Below, piece by piece: positions 1 to 9,353 of a stretch of DNA of 64,000 nt. The notes beneath the pieces were generated by a model. It was not told where the DNA came from, made no database searches, and worked only from the letters and a program-made list of their open reading frames with translations. Origin of the DNA: Rickettsia typhi. Its GTDB lineage: Bacteria; Pseudomonadota; Alphaproteobacteria; Rickettsiales; Deianiraeaceae. The position numbers and the translations under genes were made by a program. Each line of letters begins with the position of its first letter. Position 1 is the stretch's first letter. The stretch is from the NCBI GenBank assembly GCA_945881985.1, contig CAMCVL010000006.1, forward strand, positions 31,197 to 95,196, in the 5' to 3' direction.

Positions 1-426
1 AATGTAATTGTTTGCGTTGCCGAGGATAATAACTTAAAAACCACAATGTTTAACGCCGCCGACAGAATAGCCATGGTGCAAGATGCCGTTGACAGCTTTG
101 GGCTTGATGTTGAAGTGAGGGGCTTTTCGGGGCTTTTGATAGACTTTGCCCGCACAAACAACGCAAATGTTATTGTGCGTGGACTAAGGGCGTTTTCGGA
201 CTATGAATACGAGTTTCAGATGTCTGCAATTAATTATCGCTTAGACGCCGGAATCCACACAATTTTTTTACCCTCAAGAGACGACATGCACTTTATCTCC
301 TCTCGCATGATAAAGAGTGTTTTTGACATAGGCGGCGATATTTCAAGCTTTGTGCCTGCAAATGTCGAAAAAACCCTAAAATCCATGCAGGCAAAGCAAA
401 GTATTGCCGCAAATTTTAAGCAGTAG
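1..426 (+). CDS. coaD: Phosphopantetheine adenylyltransferase, 5' end outside window
   Basis: Fourth step of coenzyme A synthesis: transfers AMP from ATP to 4'-phosphopantetheine in the cytoplasm. The frame is open from base 1, so the N-terminus with the TxGH nucleotide-binding motif lies upstream. The remaining 141 residues (family about 160) carry typical CoaD sequence: VIVRGLRAFSDYEYEFQM, then the block ISSRMIKSVFDIGGDIS and the C-terminal FVP. The ATG at 46 is internal, because the family pattern (VCVAEDN before it) continues upstream. The next gene starts 21 bp downstream but is unrelated in function. Confidence 0.95.
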   Translation, partial: NVIVCVAEDNNLKTTMFNAADRIAMVQDAVDSFGLDVEVRGFSGLLIDFARTNNANVIVRGLRAFSDYEYEFQMSAINYRLDAGIHTIFLPSRDDMHFISSRMIKSVFDIGGDISSFVPANVEKTLKSMQAKQSIAANFKQ

Positions 427-447
427 TTGTTATTTTTTTAGAATTGT

Positions 448-1395
448 ATGAGTAAAAAAGAAGATCAAAGTGTTTTAATACCAAAGCAAGGAGAGTGCGT
501 CGTTGCAAAATTTTTAAAAAAAGAAGTTAGAAAAACTTTCCATAATAATGAATGGTGGTTTTCAATAGTTGATGTAATTGAAGCGGTCGTTGAAACCGAA
601 AGACCAAGTGAATACTGGATAGACTTGCAAAATAAGATGAAAAAAGAGGAAGGATTCCAGTTTCTCGAAAAATTCGAGAAACTGAAACTGCCATCAAAAA
701 AAGATGGTAAATACTACTCTACTGATTGTGCAAATATTGAAGGTATCTTAAGAATAATTCAATCAATTCCCTCTAAAAATGCGGAGCCATTTAAAAAGTG
801 GTTAGCAAAAGTTGGGTTTGAAAGAATACAGGAGCAGCAAAATCCTGACTTAACTGTAAAAAGAGCAATCTTGTATTACGAACTACAGGGAAGAGATAAG
901 CAATGGATTCAAAATAGAATAGATGGTCAATTTACAAGAAACGAATTAACGGGCGAGTGGAAAGAAAGAGGGGTAAAGGAAGGTCAGGAGTATGCAACAT
1001 TAACTAACATTATATCGCAAGAAACATTTGGCGTATCCGTAAGCAAACACAAGGAAATAAAGGGATTAAAAAGAGAAAATCTGCGAGATAACATGACAAA
1101 TATTGAATTAATTTTTCAAAGACTAGGGGAGGAGGCAACGATAGAAGTTACAAAACAAAGAAACGCTCAAGGTTTTGAACAAAATAAAAAAGCGGCAAGA
1201 GATGGTGGTTCTAGTGCTGGTGAGGCACGAAAAGCATATGAAAACAAAATAGGTAGCAAGGTTGTAACTAAGGATAGTTTCGTGCAAAATTTACCTCACG
1301 GCAAGCAAGTTAAAGAACGCCCTAGAATGCAAGAATTAACAAAAGATGTAAAAAAAATTGAAAAAGACATTGCAAAAGCTACTCTTAAGAAATAG
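448..1395 (+). CDS. BRO-N domain protein (phage antirepressor-like)
   Basis: 315-residue protein with an N-terminal BRO-N-type DNA-binding domain (about residues 15-130, including the stretch WWFSIVDVIEAV). A middle region resembles prophage antirepressor proteins. The part from about residue 215 (NIELIFQRLGEEATIEV, then a Gly/Ala-rich AARDGGSSAGEARKAYE) is a familiar C-terminus of stand-alone bacterial BRO proteins. Such proteins are usually cargo of prophages or islands, and their cellular role is mostly unknown. No other phage gene is nearby: it sits alone between coaD and fabF. Its codon use is plainer and more A-rich than its neighbours, which suggests transfer. The family call rests on pattern recognition. 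Confidence 0.75.
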   Translation: MSKKEDQSVLIPKQGECVVAKFLKKEVRKTFHNNEWWFSIVDVIEAVVETERPSEYWIDLQNKMKKEEGFQFLEKFEKLKLPSKKDGKYYSTDCANIEGILRIIQSIPSKNAEPFKKWLAKVGFERIQEQQNPDLTVKRAILYYELQGRDKQWIQNRIDGQFTRNELTGEWKERGVKEGQEYATLTNIISQETFGVSVSKHKEIKGLKRENLRDNMTNIELIFQRLGEEATIEVTKQRNAQGFEQNKKAARDGGSSAGEARKAYENKIGSKVVTKDSFVQNLPHGKQVKERPRMQELTKDVKKIEKDIAKATLKK

Positions 1396-1518
1396 TTTTG
1401 TTATTAAGGCTTGTTAAGTATATATTTACCAAAGCATTTAAAAAAACATTTGAAAAATAAAACAAAGCAAGTAAGATTAGTTAAATTATAGATTTTTGCT
1501 ATTAGTGGTTACAAAATT

Positions 1519-2826
1519 ATGTCTTTTGACTTAAACAAAAGAATCGTTATTACGGGGCTTGGGGCGGTGTCGCCTCTTGGTGCTAGTGTTAAAACAAGCT
1601 TTGCCAACATAATTGCCGGCAAGAGTGGTGTGTCAAAAATCACTCACTTTGATGTTGACGCTGCTGGCTGCGAAACAAAAATTGCAGCTGAGGTAAAATT
1701 TGCAAAAACTGAAGAGCAAAAAGCTGACGAATACTTCTTTGACCCATTGCAGGTTGTGGACTTTAAAGACCAAAAAAAGATGGATAAATTTATCATGTAT
1801 GCCTTAAAAGCAAGCGAGGAAGCCTTGACTCAAGCAGGGTGGAAGCCAAAGGACGAGGAGTCCCTTAAACGCACAGGCGTTGTTATTGGGGCGGGTATTG
1901 GGGGGCTGGAGCCAATACAAGACCAAACAATTGACATGGAGGCAAAGGGCGTAAAAAGAATCTCTCCGTTTTTTATACCAAGGGCATTGATTAACTTGGC
2001 TTCGGGCTGGGTTTCTATCAAATACGGGTTTATGGGACCAAATCACTCGGTTGTTACCGCATGTGCAACAGGCGGGCATGCCGTCTACGATGCTGCAATG
2101 CTTATTAAAAACAACATGGCGGATGTTGTTGTTTGCGGCGGGGCGGAGTCCTCAGTTTGCAAAATTGGCATAGGTGGCTTTAACGCTGCAAAGGCACTTT
2201 CAACCGCTTTTAACGACAGACCAACTGAAGCCTCAAGACCTTGGGACAAAGCAAGAGACGGCTTTGTTATGGGCGAGGGTGCGGGGATATTGGTTTTGGA
2301 ATCCTACGAGCACGCAAAAAAAAGAGGTGCTAAGATACTTGCTGAGTATGTGTCCGCTGGTATGTCTGGCGATGCTTACCACATTACCGCCCCAGCTGAG
2401 GACGGTAGAGGTGCAAGATACGCAATGGAAATGGCACTTAAGCTTGGTGGTATAAATCCGGAGCAGGTTGGTTATGTCAACGCTCACGGTACATCAACCC
2501 CTCTTGGCGACCAAATTGAGCTTAACGCGGTAAAGGCGGTTTTAAACCCTAGTCTTGACAAAAAAGTGATAATGTCATCCACAAAATCATCAACTGGGCA
2601 CTTGCTTGGGGCAGCGGGCAGCCTTGAGGCTGTGCTGTCAATCTGTGCAATACAAAATGGCATAATACCACCAACGCTCAATCTTAGCGACCCTTGTGAC
2701 AACGCTGAGTATTTTAATCTAGTGCCAAACAAGGCAATTGAGGCAAGTGTTGACTATGCAATATCTAACTCCTTTGGCTTTGGTGGCACGAATATCTCTG
2801 TTGCCTTTAAAAAATTTAATGGCTAA
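1519..2826 (+). CDS. fabF: 3-oxoacyl-ACP synthase II (KAS II)
   Basis: Condensing enzyme of type II fatty acid elongation: joins malonyl-ACP to acyl-ACP with loss of CO2. 435 residues, slightly longer than the usual 410-415; the extra length is an insertion around residues 60-90. The catalytic triad is visible: Cys182 in VVTACATGG, His323 in NAHGTSTPLGD and His361 in SSTGHLLGAAGS, with Lys356 just before it. The C-terminal SNSFGFGGTNISVAF glycine loop is intact. It is the first gene of a tight trio: tyrS starts 5 bp after the stop and lipA follows. The presence of fabI further on fits a complete fatty acid pathway. Confidence 0.97.
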   Translation: MSFDLNKRIVITGLGAVSPLGASVKTSFANIIAGKSGVSKITHFDVDAAGCETKIAAEVKFAKTEEQKADEYFFDPLQVVDFKDQKKMDKFIMYALKASEEALTQAGWKPKDEESLKRTGVVIGAGIGGLEPIQDQTIDMEAKGVKRISPFFIPRALINLASGWVSIKYGFMGPNHSVVTACATGGHAVYDAAMLIKNNMADVVVCGGAESSVCKIGIGGFNAAKALSTAFNDRPTEASRPWDKARDGFVMGEGAGILVLESYEHAKKRGAKILAEYVSAGMSGDAYHITAPAEDGRGARYAMEMALKLGGINPEQVGYVNAHGTSTPLGDQIELNAVKAVLNPSLDKKVIMSSTKSSTGHLLGAAGSLEAVLSICAIQNGIIPPTLNLSDPCDNAEYFNLVPNKAIEASVDYAISNSFGFGGTNISVAFKKFNG

Positions 2827-2831
2827 AATAT

Positions 2832-4052
2832 ATGTTTTTAAAAAGCTTAATCAGCAGGGGCATTGTTAAGGACTGTACCAATACAGCCGTTTTAACAAAC
2901 TTGCTTGAAGAGCAAAAACTTACATTCTACATTGGCATTGACCTAACGGCGGATGGCATACATATAGGGCATTTAAGCGGCTTGATGCTTGCAAAAAGGC
3001 TTATTGATGCAGGGCATAAGTGCCTTTTTTTGTTTGGCGGCGGCACCACAAAAATTGGCGACCCAAGCGGCAAGGATAAAGAGCGTCCAATCATCACGCA
3101 GGACACAATAAACGCAAACAAGCAAGGTATAATAAGGGGCGTGGAGCAGATACTTGGCAAGAATAATCCTGCTGTGACCTTTGTTGACAACAACGACTGG
3201 CTTGAAAAACTAAGCTACATTGAATTACTAAACGAGGTGGGCAGACATTATACTCTTGCAAAAATGCTTGGCTTGGAATCCGTTAAAATAAGGCTTGACA
3301 GAGAGCAGAGCATATCCTTTACCGAGTTTAACTATAGCATTTTGCAAGGCTACGACTTTTACCACTTGGCAAAAAATTACGGATGCACTCTGCAAATTGG
3401 TGGCTCGGACCAATGGGGAAATATTACAAGCGGCACGGAGCTTGTGCGTAAAAAGCTTGGTAAGGAGGTTTTTGGACTTACAATACCACTACTAACCAAG
3501 GCAGATGGCTCAAAGATGGGTAAAAGCGAGGGCGGCGCTGTTTGGGTAAATAGCGACAAGCTTAGCGATTTTGCTTACTTTCAGTTTTTTAGAAACACAG
3601 AGGACACGGAGGTAAAAAAGCTCCTGCAAACCTTTACAATGCTTAGCGAGGAGGAGATAGAGTCTCTTGCAAGCCTTAAAGGCAGGGATATAAACAAAGC
3701 AAAGGAGGTTTTAGCCTTTGAAGCCACCAAAATTTGCAGAGGCACGGAGGCGGCAATCAAATGTCTTGAAGATGCAAAAAATTTGTTTAATCAATCCGAA
3801 AATGCCGGTGCAAACCAGCTTAACATGCAAATAAAAAATATAAAACTTGATGCAAAAATTACAGAGGTTTTAGTGGAACTTGGCTTTGCAAGTTCAAACT
3901 CTGAGGCAAAAAAACTAATTGCAGGCGGCGGCGTAAAAATTGCCGATGAATCTGCCGAGCAAGTTGTAAAAGACATAGCCTTTACTTTAAAAAGCGGCAC
4001 ATTTTTGCTTAAGTGCGGCAAAAAAAATATTGTAAAAATATCTGTAGCTTAA
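2832..4052 (+). CDS. tyrS: Tyrosyl-tRNA synthetase
   Basis: Class I aminoacyl-tRNA synthetase that charges tRNA-Tyr. 406 residues, normal length. The HIGH signature is at residues 44-47 ([10 protein letters not shown]), the KMSKS loop reads KMGKS at 228-232, and the tyrosine pocket block [11 protein letters not shown] is near 188-199. A C-terminal S4 RNA-binding domain (about 335-400, [20 protein letters not shown]) binds the tRNA. It lies 5 bp downstream of fabF and 4 bp upstream of lipA, so the three are probably co-transcribed, although their functions differ. Confidence 0.97.
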   Translation: MFLKSLISRGIVKDCTNTAVLTNLLEEQKLTFYIGIDLTADGIHIGHLSGLMLAKRLIDAGHKCLFLFGGGTTKIGDPSGKDKERPIITQDTINANKQGIIRGVEQILGKNNPAVTFVDNNDWLEKLSYIELLNEVGRHYTLAKMLGLESVKIRLDREQSISFTEFNYSILQGYDFYHLAKNYGCTLQIGGSDQWGNITSGTELVRKKLGKEVFGLTIPLLTKADGSKMGKSEGGAVWVNSDKLSDFAYFQFFRNTEDTEVKKLLQTFTMLSEEEIESLASLKGRDINKAKEVLAFEATKICRGTEAAIKCLEDAKNLFNQSENAGANQLNMQIKNIKLDAKITEVLVELGFASSNSEAKKLIAGGGVKIADESAEQVVKDIAFTLKSGTFLLKCGKKNIVKISVA

Positions 4053-4056
4053 CGAT

Positions 4057-4968
4057 ATGCAAAATTCCCTTGGTAATGCGGCTCAAAAAAAGCCAAGCTG
4101 GATAAGAGTTAAAGCACCTACCTCGCAGGAATTTAAAGCAACAAACGAGCTTGTAAAGGGGCTGAAGCTTAACACAGTTTGCGAGGAGGCTGCCTGCCCC
4201 AACATTGGCGAATGCTGGGCAAAAAAGCATGTGACTGTAATGATTTTAGGCTCGGTTTGCACCCGTGCATGTGCCTTTTGCAACATTAAAACCGGTGTGC
4301 CAGACAAGCTTGACCCCCACGAGCCACAAAGACTTGCCGAGATGGTGGCGGAGCTTGGTTTAAAGCATGTTGTTATCACCTCGGTTGACAGGGACGACCT
4401 TGAGGACGGCGGAGCTATGCAATTTGTAAAATGTATAGAGGAGATTCGCAAAAGAACAAGCTTAACGACAATAGAAATACTTACTCCAGACTTTAGAAAC
4501 AAAAAAAACGCCATTGACACAGTTGCCGCCGCAAAGCCAGATGTGTATAATCATAATCTTGAGACCGTGCCATCTCTCTACCAAAAAATACGCCCGGGGG
4601 CAAGATACTACGGCTCTTTAAGACTTTTACAAAGGGTTAAGGAGGTTTCCCCTGAGGTTTTTACAAAGTCTGGCATTATGGTGGGGCTGGGTGAAAAAAA
4701 AGAGGAAGTTTTGCAGGTTATGGACGATATGCGTAGTGCAGGGGTTGACTTTTTAACAATAGGACAATACCTACAGCCTACAAAAAAACATGCCGATGTT
4801 AAGGATTTTATAACGCCTGAGACCTTTAAGTTTTACGAGAAAATTGGATATGCAAAAGGATTTTTACTTGTTGCCTCAAGCCCGCTAACAAGATCCTCCT
4901 ACCATGCCGATAGCGATTTTGCAAAGCTAAAGGAATCAAGATTAACAAGTCTTGAACTAGGTAAATAA
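4057..4968 (+). CDS. lipA: Lipoyl synthase
   Basis: Radical SAM enzyme that inserts two sulfurs into octanoyl groups on lipoyl domains of pyruvate and 2-oxoglutarate dehydrogenases. Both iron-sulfur sites are complete: the auxiliary cluster CX4CX5C (Cys42, Cys47, Cys53) and the radical SAM CX3CX2C (Cys68, Cys72, Cys75). The C-terminal Arg-Ser-Ser-Tyr-type motif that binds the auxiliary cluster is seen as TRSSYHAD. 303 residues, normal. It follows tyrS by 4 bp. It fits the TCA-cycle gene sucC immediately downstream, but a 107-bp gap separates them. Confidence 0.97.
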   Translation: MQNSLGNAAQKKPSWIRVKAPTSQEFKATNELVKGLKLNTVCEEAACPNIGECWAKKHVTVMILGSVCTRACAFCNIKTGVPDKLDPHEPQRLAEMVAELGLKHVVITSVDRDDLEDGGAMQFVKCIEEIRKRTSLTTIEILTPDFRNKKNAIDTVAAAKPDVYNHNLETVPSLYQKIRPGARYYGSLRLLQRVKEVSPEVFTKSGIMVGLGEKKEEVLQVMDDMRSAGVDFLTIGQYLQPTKKHADVKDFITPETFKFYEKIGYAKGFLLVASSPLTRSSYHADSDFAKLKESRLTSLELGK

Positions 4969-5075
4969 TAGTTTTAAAAATTATTTTTAAAGATTTTGAA
5001 AAACTTACTTGCTTATTAAATCAAGATATTTAAAATTGATTAGTTTTTATAATTTGGGTATTTTTTGTTTTTACC

Positions 5076-6236
5076 ATGAACATTCACGAGCATCAAGCTA
5101 AACAATTACTTGCAAAATACGGGGTTAAAATTTTGGAGGGTCATCCTGCTTTTACAGTTGACGAGGCAGTGTCCGTTGCAAAAAAACTTACAACACCTGT
5201 TAAGGTTGTTAAGGCGCAAATTCATGCTGGTGGCAGAGGCAAGGCGGGCGGTGTTAAAATTGCTAAAACTGAGGACGATGTTAAAAAATATGCTAGCGAG
5301 ATATTGGGTAAGGTGCTTGTAACTCATCAAACTGGGCCTGAGGGCAGGGAAGTTAAAAGGCTTTACATTGAATCTGGCTGTAACATTAAAAAGGAATACT
5401 ACCTATCTGCCGTGCTTGACAGGGCAACCTCTTCCATAGTTTTTATAGCATCGGAGGAAGGCGGGGTTGAAATTGAGGAAGTTGCTGAAAAACACCCTGA
5501 AAAAGTTATAAGACTTAGCATTGACCCTAAGTCTGGCTACTTCTCTTCATATGCAAGAACCCTTGGTTTTGCAATTGGCTTAAACGCTACTCAAGTTAAG
5601 GAATTTAGCAAGGTGGTTGAGGGTGTCTACAACTTTTTTGTTGACAAAGACGCGTCTCAGGTTGAAATCAACCCCTTGGTTGAAACTGCCGAAGGCGAGT
5701 TTATAGCTCTAGACGCAAAAGTAGGTTTTGACACAAATGCTCTTTACAAACACAAAGATATAGTTGAACTAAGGGACTTTAACGAGGAAGAGCCTCTTGA
5801 AATTGAGGCGTCAAAATACGACCTAAGCTATGTTAAAATGGATGGTAACATTGGTTGCATGGTTAATGGTGCTGGGCTTGCTATGTCTACTATGGATATT
5901 ATTAAGCTATACGGCAAGGAGCCAGCTAACTTTTTGGATGTTGGCGGTGGTGCAACGCAGGAAAAAGTAACTGCAGCTTTTAAAATCATTCTATCCGACC
6001 CAGCGGTTAAAGGTATTCTTGTCAACATCTTTGGTGGTATTATGAGATGCGACATTATTGCAAACGGTGTTATTGCTGCAGCTAAGGAAATTGGCATTAC
6101 TGTACCTTTAGTTGTAAGGCTTGAGGGGACAAATGTTGACCTAGGTAAAAAAATTCTTAACGAGTCCGGCTTGGCAATTGTTGCAGCTAACGACCTTGAG
6201 GATGCAGCACAAAAAATAACTTCACTAGTTGCTTAA
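5076..6236 (+). CDS. sucC: Succinyl-CoA ligase [ADP-forming] subunit beta
   Basis: TCA-cycle enzyme that interconverts succinyl-CoA and succinate with substrate-level phosphorylation; it works as an alpha/beta pair. 386 residues, normal. The N-terminal ATP-grasp domain starts [16 protein letters not shown] and has [15 protein letters not shown] near residue 48. The C-terminal CoA-ligase domain has [14 protein letters not shown] and [15 protein letters not shown]. The alpha-subunit gene sucD, normally directly downstream, is absent: 660 bp of non-coding DNA follows instead. A TATAAT box at 5048-5053 may be the -10 of its own promoter, but no clear -35 goes with it. Confidence 0.97.
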   Translation: MNIHEHQAKQLLAKYGVKILEGHPAFTVDEAVSVAKKLTTPVKVVKAQIHAGGRGKAGGVKIAKTEDDVKKYASEILGKVLVTHQTGPEGREVKRLYIESGCNIKKEYYLSAVLDRATSSIVFIASEEGGVEIEEVAEKHPEKVIRLSIDPKSGYFSSYARTLGFAIGLNATQVKEFSKVVEGVYNFFVDKDASQVEINPLVETAEGEFIALDAKVGFDTNALYKHKDIVELRDFNEEEPLEIEASKYDLSYVKMDGNIGCMVNGAGLAMSTMDIIKLYGKEPANFLDVGGGATQEKVTAAFKIILSDPAVKGILVNIFGGIMRCDIIANGVIAAAKEIGITVPLVVRLEGTNVDLGKKILNESGLAIVAANDLEDAAQKITSLVA

Positions 6237-6860
6237 TAATCTAAGTGACTTTTACCAGATTTTTTGTGCATTTATCACTAAACATCCAATACTAAACTTT
6301 TTTATTTGGCAATAAAGCTTTTAAAATTGCTTTGTATTTTCTTGTTTATTGTTAATAACTTCTTTGCTGCAAAACATCTGTTTATGGTTTTGTAATTGAT
6401 AACTGTAGATTACAAAACTCTATTGACAATTACAAGCAATATACAAATCTATGATTTGCCATATCTATTTTTTTGACTATGACAAGTAAAAGATGCCATT
6501 TTGCATCTGTAAATTGCTATAGGTAAAAACACATTGACAGATACATTACTTAAGATTGTAAGCAATCTAGATGAGGCATTTTATTGTTTTAATTTATCAA
6601 GTATTCCAAGGTCAACAAAGCCAGACTAAAACAAATTAATTTAAACAGCCTAACTGTAGCAAGTAAATATCTTTTATTCTTTTTACAATGTTAGCTAAAT
6701 AAACACTGTTACTAAGTTTTTACCTGAAGAATTACATTAGTATTTGGTAATATTTTGTTTTGTATCAATATTTTTTAGTACTTAAACACTTTACTTAAAA
6801 AGACTGATAAAAAAATTTAACTTCATAAAATTAAATAAAAATTAAAAAAATGAAAAATAC
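6237..6860. other. Non-coding gap after sucC
   Basis: AT-rich stretch with no plausible gene on either strand, in the place where sucD would be expected. It holds a 10-bp perfect inverted repeat with a 12-nt loop (6387-6396 / 6409-6418) and a smaller hairpin AGATTG-TAAG-CAATCT (6553-6568). Neither has a following T-run, so neither is a convincing intrinsic terminator. I see no pseudogene residue of sucD and no recognisable structured RNA. Confidence 0.6.
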
Positions 6861-6889
6861 TTGACACATAGAAAAGTATTAATTACAAT
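6861..6889 (+). promoter_or_regulatory. Sigma-70 promoter of tRNA-Asp
   Basis: TTGACA (6861-6866), a 17-bp spacer and TACAAT (6884-6889) lie 13 bp upstream of the tRNA-Asp 5' end. A perfect -35 with optimal spacing makes this one of the clearest promoters in the window. Confidence 0.8.
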
Positions 6890-6902
6890 TTTTAAATACT
6901 TT

Positions 6903-6979
6903 GGGGTTGTAGCTCAGTTGGTTAGAGCGTCTGCCTGTCACGCAGAAGGCCGCGGGTTCAAGTCCCGTCAATCCCGCCA
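6903..6979 (+). tRNA. tRNA-Asp (GTC)
   Basis: Complete cloverleaf: acceptor GGGGTTG pairs with CAATCCC, D-arm TAGCTCAGTTGGTTAGAGC, anticodon loop CTGTCAC giving GTC, and T-arm with GGTTCAAGTCC. The CCA end is encoded (6977-6979). ribE begins 36 bp downstream and may be read from the same promoter. Confidence 0.96.
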
Positions 6980-7015
6980 TTTAAAAGCCAAACATATCCT
7001 ATTAAAACCACTTCT

Positions 7016-7657
7016 ATGTTCACTGGCATTATTTATCAAAGCGGTTTGGTTGTTAAAAACGAAGCCTTGCAAGATTTATCAAGACTTCTTGAGGTTCAAT
7101 TTGTAAAAAATCAGCAAAATCAAAATCATTTTAACTTCTCCTCTATTAACATCGGTGATTCGGTTGCAATAAATGGCATATGCCTAACGGTTGTAAAGAT
7201 AAATAGCCAAAAAAGCAGTTTAGAATTTTTTGTATCAAGAGAAACCGTTGCAAAAACAACAATCATGCTACTAAATAACGGGACAAGAATCAACGCTGAG
7301 CTTGCAATGCTTGCATCATCAAGGTTTGGTGGGCATTTGGTTAGCGGGCATGTAGATGAGGTTGCAAAACTTGTATCAAAAAAAACTTTGGGTGATAGCT
7401 ATGTGCTTGGTTTTGAGTGTAGCATAAAAAATGCAAAATATCTTATAAAAAAAGGTTCAATTTGTATTGACGGAGTGTCTTTAACTATAAATAATGTGTT
7501 TAAAAATACTCTTGAAGTTTGTATCATACCTCACACTTGGCAAAACACAACCCTTAGCCTATTGGATACATCGGTAAATAATATGTGTAATATTGAATTT
7601 GATTACTTTGCAAAAATTATCGTTAGCAACATTAGCAACTTAGTGCCAAGCCGTTAA
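7016..7657 (+). CDS. ribE: Riboflavin synthase, alpha chain
   Basis: Last step of riboflavin synthesis: dismutates two 6,7-dimethyl-8-ribityllumazine molecules. 213 residues with the family start MFTGII, and two lumazine-binding repeats. The first contains VAINGICLTV and the second, near residue 148, contains CIDGVSLTINNV; the link between them reads GGHLVSGHVD. The rest of the rib pathway is not in the window. It follows tRNA-Asp closely and probably shares its transcript. Confidence 0.95.
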   Translation: MFTGIIYQSGLVVKNEALQDLSRLLEVQFVKNQQNQNHFNFSSINIGDSVAINGICLTVVKINSQKSSLEFFVSRETVAKTTIMLLNNGTRINAELAMLASSRFGGHLVSGHVDEVAKLVSKKTLGDSYVLGFECSIKNAKYLIKKGSICIDGVSLTINNVFKNTLEVCIIPHTWQNTTLSLLDTSVNNMCNIEFDYFAKIIVSNISNLVPSR

Positions 7658-7710
7658 GGTAGATAATTAACCATTTTCAAGACTATTTTCAATTCAATTT
7701 TAATAACTGC

Positions 7711-9084
7711 TTAACCCCTGCCGTAGTCGTCGTCAAATCTAACAATATCATCCTCGCCAAGATAGGTGCCTGTTTGCAGTTCAACAATTTCAACATCATC
7801 ATCACCTTTGTTTACAAGTCTATGCTTTGCACCAATCGGTATAAAGATTGCCTCACCTGGGTTTAGGGTAAATTCCTGCCCCTCAAGCACTACGGTTGCA
7901 ACACCTTTTAGCACCGTCCAGTTTTCCTGCCTCTTGTAGTGCATCTGGTAAGAGAGTCTTTGGCCGGGATGGACGCAGATTTTTTTAACCTTAAAGCCTG
8001 CATAATCATTGCCAGCAAGCTCATCGTAATACCCCCAAGGTCTTATGGTGCGGCGGGAGTTTTGATTACTATCCAGTTGTTTAACAAGATTTGAGCTACC
8101 TTTTTTACAAACTAAAATATTACCAGCATTTGCAGCAATTATGCAATCCTCAAGTCCAAGTACAGATACAATGCTTGACCTATCACTAAAAACGGTACAA
8201 TTTTTGCTGTTTACGCTTTTTACCATCCCGATGTAAGTGTTACCTTCTTTATCCTTTGGTAACACTGAGGACAGAACATCAAAAGACCCAACATCATGCC
8301 ATCTAAAACCGGCACTTACAACCGCAAGGGATGATGGATTTTTTGCCGCCATGTTCTCGGTTACTGCGTAGTCAATAGATATATCTTGCACTTGGCAAAA
8401 CAAATCTTTGTTAACGGCTAAATTTGTTGATAAACTTTTTGTTACGATATCTAAAGTTTGAGGAGAATATTGCTTAAAGGAAGCCTCCAAAATGCTTGTG
8501 CTTACCATAAACATTCCAGCATTCCACAAGTAATTACCTTTTTTTAAATAATGTTCTGCAGTATCTTTATTTGGCTTTTCAGTAAAAGATAAAACGCTTG
8601 TATCATCGCACTCAATATATCCATACTCCGTTGATGCAAAGCTTGGTTGCACGCCAAAAACAACAAATTTTCCATCTTTAGCAAATTGATTTGCAACGCC
8701 TACATCCTTGCAAAAGTTATCATAATCCAAAATTAAATGGTCAGATGGCAAAATTAACAAGCTACCATCAAATCCTCTTTGCTTTGCAAAAGCTAAGGCA
8801 AGGCAAATTGCAGGTGCGGTATTGCGTTTGCAAGGCTCGTAAATAAAATGTATATTTACTGGGCTGTCGCCCTTAACTTTTGTAGCAAAATGCTCTGCAA
8901 TATCCTTGTAAGCTTGGTTAGACACAACCAAAATATCCTTAGCTCCAAGCCCCATGGCTCTAGCAAGTGTTTTTTCAAAGAGAGTTTCGTCATCAAAAAT
9001 ATCAATAAACTGCTTTGGCAACGATTTTGATGTAAGAGGCTCAAGCCTTGACCCAGAACCGCCGCAAATAATAACGGGTATCAT
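7711..9084 (-). CDS. manC: Mannose-1-phosphate guanylyltransferase / mannose-6-phosphate isomerase
   Basis: Makes GDP-mannose (and often its precursor by the isomerase half) for surface polysaccharide or LPS sugars. The N-terminal nucleotidyltransferase domain starts MIPVIICGGSGSRLEPL, with the usual Thr-Arg-Leu-Trp of the signature changed to Ser-Arg-Leu-Glu. The C-terminal cupin (about 345-455) has RPWGYYDEL, VHPGQRLSYQMH and PGEAIFIPIGAKHRL. I chose the ATG at 9084 because the family begins there; an in-frame ATG 18 bp upstream (9102) is the alternative. No partner sugar-nucleotide genes are adjacent. It converges with ribE. Confidence 0.93.
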   Translation of the reverse strand: MIPVIICGGSGSRLEPLTSKSLPKQFIDIFDDETLFEKTLARAMGLGAKDILVVSNQAYKDIAEHFATKVKGDSPVNIHFIYEPCKRNTAPAICLALAFAKQRGFDGSLLILPSDHLILDYDNFCKDVGVANQFAKDGKFVVFGVQPSFASTEYGYIECDDTSVLSFTEKPNKDTAEHYLKKGNYLWNAGMFMVSTSILEASFKQYSPQTLDIVTKSLSTNLAVNKDLFCQVQDISIDYAVTENMAAKNPSSLAVVSAGFRWHDVGSFDVLSSVLPKDKEGNTYIGMVKSVNSKNCTVFSDRSSIVSVLGLEDCIIAANAGNILVCKKGSSNLVKQLDSNQNSRRTIRPWGYYDELAGNDYAGFKVKKICVHPGQRLSYQMHYKRQENWTVLKGVATVVLEGQEFTLNPGEAIFIPIGAKHRLVNKGDDDVEIVELQTGTYLGEDDIVRFDDDYGRG

Positions 9085-9353
9085 AATTAACAAAAATAAC
9101 ATTATCTAAATTTAATATTATTTTTTTTGATGTCAAACAATTAAAAATTTCTAATACAAAATAACATTGCAAGATTGCATTAGGCTTGCTACATAAGCTT
9201 GCAATTGATAAATAATATCATCTTTAGGTACATTGAAATTGTAGTAAAATATTTAGATGTGAAAAATACGATATTAAAGAGCCAAGTTTTTTTGTGCAAA
9301 TTAAATCTTGTTCGGCAGTGGAATAGTTTTTGGCATTTTTTGGTATTGTGTGA

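Noticed and set aside
6237-6860. Possible sucD relic or small RNA after sucC
   Set aside because: No sucD signature (such as the CoA-binding GxxGxxG or active-site His block) appears in any frame, and no known RNA fold is recognisable.
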